From Sulfurimonas sp. HSL1-2 (GTDB lineage: Bacteria; Campylobacterota; Campylobacteria; Campylobacterales; Sulfurimonadaceae), in contig NZ_CP147914.1 in the NCBI RefSeq assembly GCF_039645565.1, forward strand, positions 620,001 to 684,000: a DNA stretch of 64,000 nucleotides. The letters are read 5' to 3'. Positions within the stretch are counted from its first letter, which is position 1. Every line of letters begins with the position of its first letter. Of this stretch, positions 7,432 to 16,140 are shown in pieces. The notes beneath the pieces were generated by a model. That model saw only the letters and a program-made list of their open reading frames with translations, was not told the origin of the DNA and made no database searches. The position numbers and the translations under genes are program-made.

Positions 7432-8430
7432 TTGAAGGTCAAAATCGCGATTGACGCGATGGGTGGGGACTTCGGTCCCGAGCCTATTGTCAAAGGAACG
7501 ATTGAGGCACTGAAGCATTACCGTTTTGAGCCGATCCTTGTCGGAAAGAAAGAGGAGATTTTGCCTTTGATTCCGGGCGGGTTCAAAGACAAGATTTCGA
7601 TTGTCGAAGCGGCGGATGTCATCGCGATGTCCGATGCGGCGACCGATGCGCTCAAGCGCAAAGAGAGCTCCATCTTCAAAGCGGTTGAACTCGTGCGCAA
7701 CGGCGAGGCGGACGGTGTCGTTTCCGCCGGACACAGCGGGGCGACAATGTCCGTGGCGACCCTGCGCCTGGGACGCCTCAAGCATGTCCTGCGTCCGGCA
7801 CTGGTCACCCTGATGCCGAACAAGAAGAAAAAGCGCACCGTGCTCCTGGACGTCGGCGCCAATGTCGACTGCAAACCTGAGCACCTGGCGCAGTTTGCCG
7901 TGATGGGAAGCTGTTACGCACACGATATGTGGGCGATCAACCTTCCGACCGTCGGTCTGCTGGCCAACGGCGAGGAGGAGACCAAGGGCAACGACGTCAC
8001 CAAGGGCGCTTTCCAGCGCCTTCGGACGATGGAAGGGTTCGTCGGCAACGTCGAGGGACGCGATATCTTCAACGGTACCGTTGACGTTGTCGTATGCGAC
8101 GGTTTTATCGGGAACCTCGTTCTCAAATCTTCCGAGGGGGTCGCCAGTACGATTACCCACCTGATCAAGGACTATATCCGCAAATCCCCCATCGCGATTA
8201 CGGGGGCGCTGCTGATGCGCAAGGTCTTCAAGCTCCTGAAAAAGGAGCTCGATTACGCCGAAGTCGGCGGGGCGCCGCTGATCGGGGTCAAGGGGTGTGC
8301 GATCGTCAGCCACGGCAAAAGCAACTCCAAAGCGATTAAAAACGCGATCAAACAGGCGATCGACTTTGTCGACACAGGCGTCAACGTTCATATTGAACGG
8401 GCCCTGGATGACGCCGTCAACAAAGGATAA
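7432..8430 (+). CDS. plsX: Phosphate acyltransferase PlsX
   Basis: Converts acyl-ACP to acyl-phosphate, the donor for PlsY in phospholipid synthesis; a peripheral membrane enzyme. It shows [14 protein letters not shown] at the N-terminus, GHSGATM near residue 100 and [15 protein letters not shown] near 140. Length 332 aa is typical. The start is a TTG immediately after the rpmF TAA, since no ATG or GTG precedes the conserved [10 protein letters not shown]. Coupled to rpmF upstream and fabH 3 bases downstream. Confidence 0.96.
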   Translation: MKVKIAIDAMGGDFGPEPIVKGTIEALKHYRFEPILVGKKEEILPLIPGGFKDKISIVEAADVIAMSDAATDALKRKESSIFKAVELVRNGEADGVVSAGHSGATMSVATLRLGRLKHVLRPALVTLMPNKKKKRTVLLDVGANVDCKPEHLAQFAVMGSCYAHDMWAINLPTVGLLANGEEETKGNDVTKGAFQRLRTMEGFVGNVEGRDIFNGTVDVVVCDGFIGNLVLKSSEGVASTITHLIKDYIRKSPIAITGALLMRKVFKLLKKELDYAEVGGAPLIGVKGCAIVSHGKSNSKAIKNAIKQAIDFVDTGVNVHIERALDDAVNKG

Positions 8431-8433
8431 TCC

Positions 8434-9438
8434 ATGTACGCAGCTTTTCGTTCCATCGGGGCATACGTCCCCGAACGCATTCTGACCAACGCCGATCTGG
8501 AAAAAATGGTCGATACGTCCGACGAGTGGATTACGAAGCGTACCGGTATCAAAGAGCGCCATATTGCAGCGGAGAACGAGTTTACCAGCGATATGGGTGC
8601 CAAAGCGGCTGCACAGGCGATTGAGCGTGCAGGGATTGCCAAAGAGGATATCGACCTCGTGATCTGTGCGACGATTTCGCCGGACTACTTCAACATGCCT
8701 TCAACCGCCACGATTATCTCGGCGAAACTGGGACTGCCGCAGGTGATGGCCTTCGATATCTCCGCGGCCTGTACAGGGTTCGTCTATGTCGTGAGCATGG
8801 CCAAGGCCTTTATCGAGTCGGGGATGAAGAAGAATGTGCTCGTCATCGGGGCGGAGAAACTCAGCGCCATCACCGACTACACGGACCGCACCACCTGTAT
8901 CCTCTTCGGTGACGGTGCAGGCGCGGCGGTGATCAGTGCGACAGAGAACAAAGCCGAAGCGATCCTCGATGTACACACGGGGGCAGACGGCACCTACGCT
9001 GACCTGCTGATGACGCCGAACGGCGGAACAGGCTCTGCCCACGACGCCCTGGACGCGGAAGCCCAGACCGGCTGCTTCATGCAGATGAAAGGGAACGAGA
9101 CCTTCAAGGTCGCTGTCCGCACCCTGACCAACGACGTCAAGGCGATCCTGGCCGAAAACAATATGAGTGCCGACGATGTCAAACACTTCGTACCGCACCA
9201 GGCGAACTACCGCATCATCAAAGCCGTCGGTGACGCCTTGAACCTGCGCGACGAGCAGGTCGTGCTGACGGTCCATAAATACGGCAATACGTCCGGATCA
9301 TCCATTCCCATCGCGATCAACGACCTTTATGAGAGCGGCAAGCTTGAAAAAGGCGATATGATGCTGCTCGATGCCTTCGGCGGCGGACTGACATGGGGAA
9401 GCGCCCTGGTTCCGTTTGCGGGACCGGCATCCGTGTGA
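8434..9438 (+). CDS. fabH: 3-oxoacyl-ACP synthase III (FabH)
   Basis: Starts fatty-acid synthesis by condensing acetyl-CoA with malonyl-ACP. The catalytic triad is complete: C113 in ISAACTGF, H255 in VPHQANYRI and N285 in GNTSGSS. The C-terminal GGGLTWGS motif is present. Length 334 aa is standard. It lies 3 bases after plsX, linking the first committed steps of fatty-acid and phospholipid synthesis in one transcript. Confidence 0.97.
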   Translation: MYAAFRSIGAYVPERILTNADLEKMVDTSDEWITKRTGIKERHIAAENEFTSDMGAKAAAQAIERAGIAKEDIDLVICATISPDYFNMPSTATIISAKLGLPQVMAFDISAACTGFVYVVSMAKAFIESGMKKNVLVIGAEKLSAITDYTDRTTCILFGDGAGAAVISATENKAEAILDVHTGADGTYADLLMTPNGGTGSAHDALDAEAQTGCFMQMKGNETFKVAVRTLTNDVKAILAENNMSADDVKHFVPHQANYRIIKAVGDALNLRDEQVVLTVHKYGNTSGSSIPIAINDLYESGKLEKGDMMLLDAFGGGLTWGSALVPFAGPASV

Positions 9439-9473
9439 TATAATCCCCGGGACACCGGACAGGAAAGAGGCTT

Positions 9474-9740
9474 ATGGTTTACGCAGCGATCGGACTTTCA
9501 CTACTCTTTGTATTTCTGCTCATTGCGTTTAACGTCCGTTCAAACCACTGGCGTAACCGCCGCAAAAATCAGCGCCGCGAGGTTCCTGACCGCCGCGTGA
9601 ACAAAGGGCGCCGCAAACGCAACAATCTCGACCATGAGAGCAGCCTTCCCGACCGCCGTCACGGTGGAGATCGCCGCGTCGGACCGGAAACCCGCCGTCA
9701 CAAAAAGCGCCGCGCGGAAGACCACCTTGGCCACAGTTGA
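9474..9740 (+). CDS. Small basic single-pass membrane protein, unknown
   Basis: 88 aa. One hydrophobic segment (residues 3-20, AAIGLSLLFVFLLIAF) is followed by a strongly basic tail built from RR-containing units: PDRRVNKGRRKRNN, then PDRRHGGDRR, then TRRHKKRR. The tail would lie in the cytoplasm and could bind nucleic acid or acidic lipid. ATG 9474 follows AGGAAAGAGG. The 3' end overlaps the probable start of the HIT gene by 14 bases, implying coupling. I do not recognise a family. Confidence 0.7.
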   Translation: MVYAAIGLSLLFVFLLIAFNVRSNHWRNRRKNQRREVPDRRVNKGRRKRNNLDHESSLPDRRHGGDRRVGPETRRHKKRRAEDHLGHS

Positions 9741-10098
9741 CCTCCCCCTTCTTTTCATAGAGATCCACGACAGCGAAATACCGTGGCTGAAGATCTTCGT
9801 GCGCCGCAGCGTACGCGAATTCAGCGAATGCACGGCTGTTGAGAAAACGGCGATCTGGGACGCCCTTGACGTGATCGAGCGGGAGATGCTTGACTACTAC
9901 CGCCCCGAAAAAATCAATATCGCCTCTTTCGGCAATATGCTTCCGCAGGTACACTGGCACATTATGGCCCGTTTCAAAGAGGACAGCTACTTCCCCGAGC
10001 CCATGTGGGGGCCGAGGCAGCGCGAAGGTGTGCTCGCGCTGCCGCCGATGGAGCCTTTCCTCGAAAACCTGCGCCGTAAACTCCTCCCCGAATCCTGA
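9727..10098 (+). CDS. HIT-like family protein
   Basis: About 123 aa with the HIT-fold pattern: LFIEIHDSEIPWLKIF, then FGNMLPQVHWHIMARF near residues 76-90, where HWHIMAR is the nucleotide-binding His motif in shortened form. Such proteins are nucleotidyl hydrolases or transferases. The substrate is unknown. The start is taken as TTG 9727 (LATVDLPLLF); residues upstream of it read through the preceding gene in another frame and look non-coding. Overlap with the upstream gene is 14 bases. Confidence 0.8.
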   Translation: MATVDLPLLFIEIHDSEIPWLKIFVRRSVREFSECTAVEKTAIWDALDVIEREMLDYYRPEKINIASFGNMLPQVHWHIMARFKEDSYFPEPMWGPRQREGVLALPPMEPFLENLRRKLLPES

Positions 10099-10112
10099 CT
10101 TCATCCCTTTTT

Positions 10113-10121
10113 TGTTAGAAT
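10113..10121 (+). promoter_or_regulatory. Extended -10 for ovoA
   Basis: TGTTAGAAT, a TGn-TAGAAT extended -10, lies 28 bases before the ovoA TTG start and after the HIT stop codon. Confidence 0.4.
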
Positions 10122-10148
10122 AGGACGAAAACGAAATAAAGGATAGTT

Positions 10149-12260
10149 TTGCACCGTTTTCACTCCTATCCGGTCAGACTGGACGGTACGGACCCGAAGG
10201 GGACGCGTGAGGCGATCCGTCATGATTTCCTAGCAGCTTTTTCACTTTTTGAATCCCTCTTCGACCTGTTGAAAGATGAGCGCGTCTTTTACCGCCACTC
10301 CGAACCGACCCGCCATCCTATGATCTTCTATTTCGGGCACACGGCAACTTTCTATATCAATAAACTCGTGCTCGCGAAAGTGATCGATAAGCGTATCAAC
10401 CCGGAGTTTGAATCACTCTTCGCGATCGGCGTGGACGAGATGGCCTGGGACGATATGGACAATGCACGCTATCACTGGCCGGCTGTCGATGCGGTCCGGG
10501 CGTACCGTGACAGGGTCAATGCACTGGTGCTGGAGCTGATCGATACGCTTCCGCTGCAGCTGCCCATAACGCAGGTGAGCCCCTGGTGGGTCATCCTGAT
10601 GGGGATTGAACACGAACGCATCCATATCGAAACGTCCAGCGTGCTGCACCGCCAGATGCCGCTGGAGTTGGTCAAACCGTCCGCCGCTTTTCGCTATTGC
10701 GAGGAGTACGGTGATGCACCGGAAAACGGCATGGTTACCATCACAGGCGCGACGGTCCATCTGGGCAAAATGAAATCGGACCCTTATTACGGCTGGGATA
10801 ACGAATACGGAAGTGCAGCGGAAACCGTGGCGGATTTCCGGGCATCAAGGATGCTGGTCAGCCACGGGGAGTACCTCGCTTTCGTCGAAGCGGGCGGGTA
10901 TGAAAATGCGGCATACTGGGACGAGGAGGGCGCGGCCTTCCTCGAACGCAGCGGTGTCAAACATCCCCCCTTCTGGGTATTAAAGGAAGGGGGCGGCTAC
11001 AGCCTCCGGCTGCTCGACCGGGAGATCGATCTGCCGATGAACTGGCCGGTGGAGGTGAACTGCCTCGAGGCGCAGGCTTTCTGCCGTTTCAAAAGCGCGC
11101 GGGAGAAGCGCCATTTCCGTCTGCCGACCGAAGCCGAGTGGGTGAGGATGCTTGAAATGTCCGACGTGCTGGACGGCGAACGGTTTGACGATGCCAAGGC
11201 GAATGTCAATTTCAACCACTTCGCCTCCTCCGTTCCCGTCGACACCTTCTTGCAGGGCGATCTGTACGACGTCGCCGGGAACGTCTGGCAGTGGACGTCG
11301 ACCCCCATTGACGGTTACGAAGGGTTCGAACCGCATCCGGTCTACGACGACTTTTCGCTGCCGACTTTCGATGGCAAGCACAACCTGATCAAGGGCGGAT
11401 CGTGGGCCTCGACGGGGAACGAGACCCTGCGGCACTCCCGTTACGCCTTTCGCCGTCACTTCTACCAGCACGCGGGCTTTCGTTACGTCGAGGCCGACGC
11501 CCTGACCGAAAGCATGCCGGGGAATATCTATGAAACGGACAGCCTTGTGGCGCAGTACTGCGAATTCCAGTACGGGCCGGAATATTTAGGCGTGAAGAAC
11601 TTTGCGCGCAGCTGCGCGGAGTACGCCATCGCTTTCACTGCTTCCACCCCCCGGAAACGGGCGCTGGATCTCGGATGTGCGACGGGACGTGCCGCTTTCG
11701 AACTGGCGCGGGTCTTCGACGACGTCACCGGGGTCGACTTCTCGGCCCGCTTCATCCAGGTCGCGGCGGCGCTGAAAGAACGGGGTGAGATCGCCTATGA
11801 AAGGGTAGAAGAGGGTGATGTGACGACCCGCCAGATCCACACGCTCGAAGCGTTCGGCCTGCAGGAAGCGGCTCGCAACGTGCAGTTCTGGCAGGGGGAT
11901 GCCTGCAATCTCAAGGCGCATTTCGTCGGCTACGACCTGATCATGGCGACCAACCTGATCGACCGCCTCTATGAACCGGAGCGCTTTCTAGGCACGGTGC
12001 ATGAACGGCTCAACGAAAAGGGAATCCTCGTGCTGACATCACCCTATACCTGGCTGGAAGAGTATACGCAAAAGCCGAACTGGATAGGCGGCTATTATGA
12101 CAAGGAGGGGAAGGCGGTCGACGGGCTTACGGGGCTCAAAGCAATCCTCTCAGCGCATTTCGAGCTGCTGGAGAGCTTTGACGTTCCCTTCGTGATCCGC
12201 GAGACGGCGCGCAAATACCAGCATACGCTCTCGCAGATGAGCGTCTGGAAAAAACGCTAA
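10149..12260 (+). CDS. ovoA: OvoA: 5-histidylcysteine sulfoxide synthase / mercaptohistidine N-methyltransferase
   Basis: Three-domain ovothiol enzyme (703 aa). An N-terminal DinB-type domain carries the iron site: HX3HXE motif H155-E-R-I-H159-I-E161 plus FGHTATFY near residue 60. The FGE-sulfatase domain follows (EYGDAPENGMV to AFRRHFYQHAGFRYV). The C-terminal SAM-dependent methyltransferase has LDLGCATGRAAF near residue 507. The enzyme makes the C-S bond between cysteine and histidine using oxygen, and the methyltransferase completes ovothiol. The start is TTG 10149, preceded by AAGGA; no earlier ATG exists. The 3' end overlaps convergent metF by 4 bases. Confidence 0.92.
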   Translation: MHRFHSYPVRLDGTDPKGTREAIRHDFLAAFSLFESLFDLLKDERVFYRHSEPTRHPMIFYFGHTATFYINKLVLAKVIDKRINPEFESLFAIGVDEMAWDDMDNARYHWPAVDAVRAYRDRVNALVLELIDTLPLQLPITQVSPWWVILMGIEHERIHIETSSVLHRQMPLELVKPSAAFRYCEEYGDAPENGMVTITGATVHLGKMKSDPYYGWDNEYGSAAETVADFRASRMLVSHGEYLAFVEAGGYENAAYWDEEGAAFLERSGVKHPPFWVLKEGGGYSLRLLDREIDLPMNWPVEVNCLEAQAFCRFKSAREKRHFRLPTEAEWVRMLEMSDVLDGERFDDAKANVNFNHFASSVPVDTFLQGDLYDVAGNVWQWTSTPIDGYEGFEPHPVYDDFSLPTFDGKHNLIKGGSWASTGNETLRHSRYAFRRHFYQHAGFRYVEADALTESMPGNIYETDSLVAQYCEFQYGPEYLGVKNFARSCAEYAIAFTASTPRKRALDLGCATGRAAFELARVFDDVTGVDFSARFIQVAAALKERGEIAYERVEEGDVTTRQIHTLEAFGLQEAARNVQFWQGDACNLKAHFVGYDLIMATNLIDRLYEPERFLGTVHERLNEKGILVLTSPYTWLEEYTQKPNWIGGYYDKEGKAVDGLTGLKAILSAHFELLESFDVPFVIRETARKYQHTLSQMSVWKKR

Positions 12261-13153
12261 GCCAGTAATTCGGCCGCGACTTCGAACTGGTTGGCCATCA
12301 TGAGGTGCACTTTCGGGTGCAGGGCCATGATGTCATCGAAGAGCTGCTTGCTTAGGTCGAAGCCGATCTTGTAGGCGTCGTCCGCATCCTTCGCGCCGCC
12401 GAGGGCTTCGAGCCAGGAGGGCGGGACGTGGATCCCCGGGACATGGGCATCAAGGAACTGGGCCGTGCGCAGTTTCGTAATGGGGAAGAGCCCGAGGACA
12501 AGTTGGGCGGATGTGCCGTGTCTCCTGTTGGCGTCCTCCATGAGTTCGAGCAGAACCTTCGCATTGTCGAGGTCGAAAACCGGCTGCGTGATGATGCCCT
12601 GCGCCCCGTGCTCGACTTTTTTGGCCATCTTCTTGTAGAGGCTTTTGGGATTGCGGGCAAAGGAGTTGACGACGGCAAAGGGGAGAATCGGCTGGGGGGC
12701 GACGGTGAAGGCTTTGCCTTCCAGGTCGGTGCCTGCATTAAAAGCGGCGATGATGTCCAGCAGAAGCGTGCTGTCGCTTTCAAACACCCCTTTTGCCTCT
12801 CTCTGGTCGGAGTTCTTGGCCGGGTCTCCGGTGAGGGCCAGGATGGCGCGGACGCCGGCCTCGTTGGCGCCGAGCAGGTCGCTTTGCAGGGCGATGCGGT
12901 TGCGGTCGCGCATGCTCATGGTCGCCAGGACCGGTTTGCCGAAGCGCTGCTGCATAAGTGCGGCGGCGAAGAGGGCGTTGTATTTCAGTTTTGCCAGGGG
13001 GTTGTCGGTCGTGCTGAACGCATCGACCCGTTCAGGCAGACCGAGGGCTTCGAGCGTGTCGATGACGGGGGCAAAGGAGGCGGAGTGCGACGGTGTCGTC
13101 TCGAGACTGACATAGCGTCCGTTTTTTAGCTTTGCTTCCAGTGCGTCAAACAC
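12257..13153 (-). CDS. metF: Methylenetetrahydrofolate reductase
   Basis: Flavoprotein reducing 5,10-methylene-THF to 5-methyl-THF for methionine synthesis. The TIM-barrel protein begins RYVSLETTPSHSASF and carries ALTGDPAK near residue 125, GIITQPVFDLDNAK near 195 and GLFPITKLRTAQF near 230. The 298 aa length fits the short bacterial type. ATG 13153. It is divergent from serB across a palindromic shared promoter. With serB (serine, the one-carbon source) and metK, the region holds several one-carbon genes. Confidence 0.92.
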   Translation of the reverse strand: MFDALEAKLKNGRYVSLETTPSHSASFAPVIDTLEALGLPERVDAFSTTDNPLAKLKYNALFAAALMQQRFGKPVLATMSMRDRNRIALQSDLLGANEAGVRAILALTGDPAKNSDQREAKGVFESDSTLLLDIIAAFNAGTDLEGKAFTVAPQPILPFAVVNSFARNPKSLYKKMAKKVEHGAQGIITQPVFDLDNAKVLLELMEDANRRHGTSAQLVLGLFPITKLRTAQFLDAHVPGIHVPPSWLEALGGAKDADDAYKIGFDLSKQLFDDIMALHPKVHLMMANQFEVAAELLA

Positions 13154-13173
13154 GATTTACCCCTGCGGTGCGA

Positions 13174-13191
13174 TATAATGGCGCCATTATA
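13174..13191. promoter_or_regulatory. Palindromic bidirectional promoter (metF/serB)
   Basis: TATAATGGCGCCATTATA is a perfect 18-bp palindrome carrying TATAAT on the + strand (13174-13179) and TATAAT on the - strand (13191-13186). The serB ATG is 37 bases downstream on one side and the metF ATG 33 bases downstream on the other. The two -10 boxes are only 6 bp apart, so both promoters cannot be occupied at once. Confidence 0.65.
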
Positions 13192-13215
13192 ACCAAGCGA
13201 GCGTAAAGGAGAGAT

Positions 13216-13839
13216 ATGCGGCTATGTGTGTTTGATTTTGACTCGACGTTGATGGACGGAGAGACCATCGATTTTTTTGCCGAGGCGCTGGGAATCGGCG
13301 AAGAGGTCGCCGCCATCACGGAGCGGGCCATGAACGGGGAGCTTGACTTCTTCGAGAGCCTTCAGCAGCGCGTCAAGCTGCTCAAAGGGCTGGATGTGGA
13401 GACCGTCGAGCGCATCAGCCGCAATCTTCCCTATATGCCGGGTGCCAAAGAGACGATCGCGGCATTGAAAGCCGAGGGGATCACCGTGGTCTGTTTCAGC
13501 GGCGGGTTCCGGACGGCGACCTCCTATGCCAAAGATATCCTCGGCTTTGACGCGGACTTCTCCAATGCGTTGCACGCCAAAGAGGGCAAACTGACCGGCG
13601 AAGTCGGCGGGGATATGATGTTCAACTGGTCCAAAGGGGATATGCTCGTGCGGTTGCAGGAGCTGCTCAAGGTGACACCGGAGGAGACGATGGTGGTCGG
13701 GGACGGTGCCAACGACATCAGCATGTTCGCGCATGCCGGCACACGGGTCGCTTTCTGTGCGAAACCGGTTTTGAAAGAGGCGGCGAACATTATCATCGAC
13801 ACCAAAGATCTCCGCGAGATCCTGGGACGGCTCGTATGA
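13216..13839 (+). CDS. serB: Phosphoserine phosphatase (HAD family)
   Basis: Last step of serine synthesis. HAD motif I is D7-F-D9-ST, motif II CFSGGF near residue 96, and motif IV VVGDGANDISMF near residue 157. Cap-domain residues match SerB (MNGELDFFESLQQRVKLLKG). Length 207 aa is the short form without an ACT domain. GGAGAG precedes ATG 13216. The stop overlaps the start of the following small gene (ATGA). Confidence 0.95.
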   Translation: MRLCVFDFDSTLMDGETIDFFAEALGIGEEVAAITERAMNGELDFFESLQQRVKLLKGLDVETVERISRNLPYMPGAKETIAALKAEGITVVCFSGGFRTATSYAKDILGFDADFSNALHAKEGKLTGEVGGDMMFNWSKGDMLVRLQELLKVTPEETMVVGDGANDISMFAHAGTRVAFCAKPVLKEAANIIIDTKDLREILGRLV

Positions 13840-14150
13840 ATCTCTGGGAACGTTACAACGAAGAACAGCTGCTGGGCGCCGCCCTTTCAGAGCTGACCGG
13901 CCTGCCGCTGATGCAGTGCGAGGAGAAAACGCTTTTCGAAGTGCTCAAGCGCCACCTGACACGCAAAGAGCTGCGCAGCTGGGTAATGGCCCGGGGCGGT
14001 GCCGATACGGCAGCAATCAGCGCGGAGACCGGACTGAATGACGAAGCGATAGGCAAGGCCGTTCATAAAGCTGCCAAAAAGATACGACAGCCCAAACTCC
14101 GCAGTGAATTCCAGCAGCTTCTGGCGAACCTGGAAGCGGAGTATGAATAA
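13836..14150 (+). CDS. Uncharacterised small protein translationally coupled to serB
   Basis: 104 aa, probably all helical and soluble. It starts MNLWERYNEEQLLGAALSEL and has a segment resembling a helix-turn-helix (TAAISAETGLNDEAIGKAVHKAAKKIRQ, residues 62-90). The ATG overlaps the serB stop by 4 bases, so it is co-translated with serB. No family recognised; a DNA-binding role is only suggested by the possible HTH. Confidence 0.75.
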   Translation: MNLWERYNEEQLLGAALSELTGLPLMQCEEKTLFEVLKRHLTRKELRSWVMARGGADTAAISAETGLNDEAIGKAVHKAAKKIRQPKLRSEFQQLLANLEAEYE

Positions 14151-14236
14151 CGGAGAATGTTAAGTTTTCTTTATCTTTCGTTCAGGCTGTCGTGATAGAA
14201 TTGTGTTACTCTAACGGTTTAGGAGGGATGGCAAGA

Positions 14237-14572
14237 ATGAAAAAATCACTATCGGCCCTGTTGGGCGCGGCGCTGCTTCTGGGTACCTTTTCGACAGCGG
14301 CGAATGCCGATGTCAAACGGGGGCAGAAAGCCTATTTGAAAAAGTGTAAACGCTGCCACGGCAACGGCACCAAAGGGGCCGCGATGAAGACCCAGAAAGA
14401 GTGGGCGGATGCGTTTGCGGATGATGCGGCGCTTTTTAAGGCGTGGCACAAAGATGACGCGAAAGCGATGCAGTACATCAACAGCAGCCGTTTCGGAAAA
14501 GATGCACCGAATCTCAAGGATTTCCTCTACGAATACGGTTCCGATTCCGGCAACGTTCCCTCCTGCGGCTGA
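14237..14572 (+). CDS. Periplasmic monoheme c-type cytochrome
   Basis: 111-aa exported protein. A signal peptide (KKSLSALLGAALLLGTF, cleavage after ANA at 22-24) is followed by one heme-binding site C37-K-R-C40-H41. The mature protein of about 87 aa is small, with no CXXCH repeat. The distal ligand is unclear; M69 or a terminal-half residue is possible. ATG 14237 has AGGAGG at 14221-14226 with good spacing; the in-frame ATG at 14228 is too close. A TGA-TAGAAT extended -10 lies at 14193-14201, so it is transcribed alone. The electron partner is unknown. Confidence 0.88.
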   Translation: MKKSLSALLGAALLLGTFSTAANADVKRGQKAYLKKCKRCHGNGTKGAAMKTQKEWADAFADDAALFKAWHKDDAKAMQYINSSRFGKDAPNLKDFLYEYGSDSGNVPSCG

Positions 14573-14583
14573 CGCATAACCGC

Positions 14584-14605
14584 CGTCCTTTCGGGACGGT
14601 TTTTC
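14584..14605 (+). terminator. Intrinsic terminator after the cytochrome gene
   Basis: CCGTCC (14584-14589) pairs with GGACGG (14595-14600), followed directly by TTTTT. It starts 12 bases after the cytochrome stop, and the ankyrin gene ends just beyond on the other strand. Confidence 0.85.
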
Positions 14606-14608
14606 TCC

Positions 14609-16021
14609 CTACTCCGACGCTTCGTCACTGTTGATCTCGATCGCACCATACTCCTGCAGCAGTTCGACAATACGTCTGCGCTGATGTTTCTGCGCGATGC
14701 GCATGGCACTCATCCCCTGCGGCGAGATACGGTTGACGTCGCAGCCGCATTCGCACAGGAAACGGCAGACGTCGATGTGGTTGTAGTAGACGGCCAGCAT
14801 CAGGGCGCTCCAGCCGTAGTGATCGATCCGGTCGATGTCCGCATAGTTGCTGATAAGGACTTCGACCGCGGACTGCCGTCCCATCGATGCGGCGACCATC
14901 AGGGCCGTGCGCCCGTTCTTGTCGGTATAGTTGACATCGCTTCCGAGCTGCATCAGCAGGCGAAGATGTTTTTTGATCCCCTCATCCTGGCGCCGGGCCA
15001 CGGTGTGAAAAAGCGGGGTCCACCCCGCGCGGTTCGTGGGGATATCGGTGTGCGCACCGCGGTCAAGCATGACCCGGAACAGGCGGCGGTAGCTGTCGGC
15101 GATTTCGGGGTAGGTTTCGATCCCGCGGTGCACCAGCGTGAGCGGGGTGTGGAGGCCGTCATGGGTCAGGATATTCGCCCCGTGGCGGATCAGCGCGGCG
15201 GCGCCATCGGGATTGCCGTTGCGCAGGGCAATGGTGAGGGCCGTGGCATGGTTGTCGGTGCGGTGCTCCAGGGTGGGGTAGCGCAGCAGCAGCTTTTCCA
15301 GGAGCCGGACGAACTTCGGGTGGGAGGCGGCAATGATGACCGGCGTGATGCCGTGCAGGTCCCCGGCGTCGATGAAGAGCCCCTTGTTGAGCAGGTAGGT
15401 GACCAGTTTCGGGTTATTCCCGAAGACGGCGTGGTGCAGCAGGGTCCGGTTTTGGGCATCGCGTCTGGAGAGTTCCATCGGTGTGGCCTCGGCATTGACG
15501 ATGGCGTAAAGGTTGCCGTTGGAGGCCAGGTCAAAGAGGTCCGGTTCCGCCGGGAGGTCGAAAACCGGGCGCACCTCTTCAAGCAGGGAGAGAAGCGTTT
15601 TGCTTTTCTGGGCCTTGGCGATCGCTGTCGGGGTGACGCCTTCACTGTTTTCCGTGTGCGGACGGGCACCGTACTGCAGCAGCTGCAATACGATTTCCGG
15701 ATCGCCGAGCTTGACGGCGACATGCAGGGGGGTCTCAAGCTCACGGTCCGCGAGGTTGGGGTTGGCACCGTGCAGCAGGAGAGACTCGACGATCCGTGTA
15801 CGCTGGAACATGACGGCCATCATCAGGGGCGGACGGTGGCCGAACGCATGGTAGTCGACATCGAACCCCTCTTCGATCATGGACAGCAGGGTGGCTTTGT
15901 CGTCGCTGCGGATGGCATTGAAAAAAGCCTCGCTCTTGTGCTCGATGATCTCTCCGGCAGTGGGGTCGTAGAGATGCGTCCCCAAAAGCATGGCACTGTG
16001 CAGACGCTCCATAAAGGGCAT
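14609..16021 (-). CDS. Ankyrin-repeat protein
   Basis: 470 aa with about ten to eleven ankyrin repeats over nearly the whole length. Recognisable units are RDAQNRTLLHHAVFGNNPKLVTYLL, DKNGRTALMVAASMG and DHYGWSALMLAVYYNHIDVCRFL. No signal peptide or membrane segment is visible, so it is probably cytoplasmic and binds another protein. Bacterial ankyrin proteins have no single function. No partner gene sits in an operon with it; it converges on a cytochrome gene and follows rpsR after a hairpin. Confidence 0.9.
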   Translation of the reverse strand: MPFMERLHSAMLLGTHLYDPTAGEIIEHKSEAFFNAIRSDDKATLLSMIEEGFDVDYHAFGHRPPLMMAVMFQRTRIVESLLLHGANPNLADRELETPLHVAVKLGDPEIVLQLLQYGARPHTENSEGVTPTAIAKAQKSKTLLSLLEEVRPVFDLPAEPDLFDLASNGNLYAIVNAEATPMELSRRDAQNRTLLHHAVFGNNPKLVTYLLNKGLFIDAGDLHGITPVIIAASHPKFVRLLEKLLLRYPTLEHRTDNHATALTIALRNGNPDGAAALIRHGANILTHDGLHTPLTLVHRGIETYPEIADSYRRLFRVMLDRGAHTDIPTNRAGWTPLFHTVARRQDEGIKKHLRLLMQLGSDVNYTDKNGRTALMVAASMGRQSAVEVLISNYADIDRIDHYGWSALMLAVYYNHIDVCRFLCECGCDVNRISPQGMSAMRIAQKHQRRRIVELLQEYGAIEINSDEASE

Positions 16022-16113
16022 AACGGCTCCTGCAATTGAATGGATTTTGTTCTATCCTATCATAAAAGTGTAAAAGGGGATTGAAGAAATAGGTGAAAAA
16101 ATGGGCTTAAAGC

Positions 16114-16133
16114 TCCGAAGCGGGTGCTTCGGA
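16114..16133 (-). terminator. Terminator after rpsR
   Basis: A perfect 8-bp stem TCCGAAGC/GCTTCGGA with loop GGGT lies 8 bases downstream of the rpsR stop. On the minus strand a run of six T follows about 15 bases later. It separates the rpsF-ssb-rpsR transcript from the ankyrin gene. Confidence 0.6.
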
Positions 16134-16140
16134 AGTGAAA

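Noticed and set aside
7254-7435. Alternative 65-codon frame across rpmF (7238-7435)
   Set aside because: The L32 frame at 7282-7431 explains the region fully; the other frame is a shadow.
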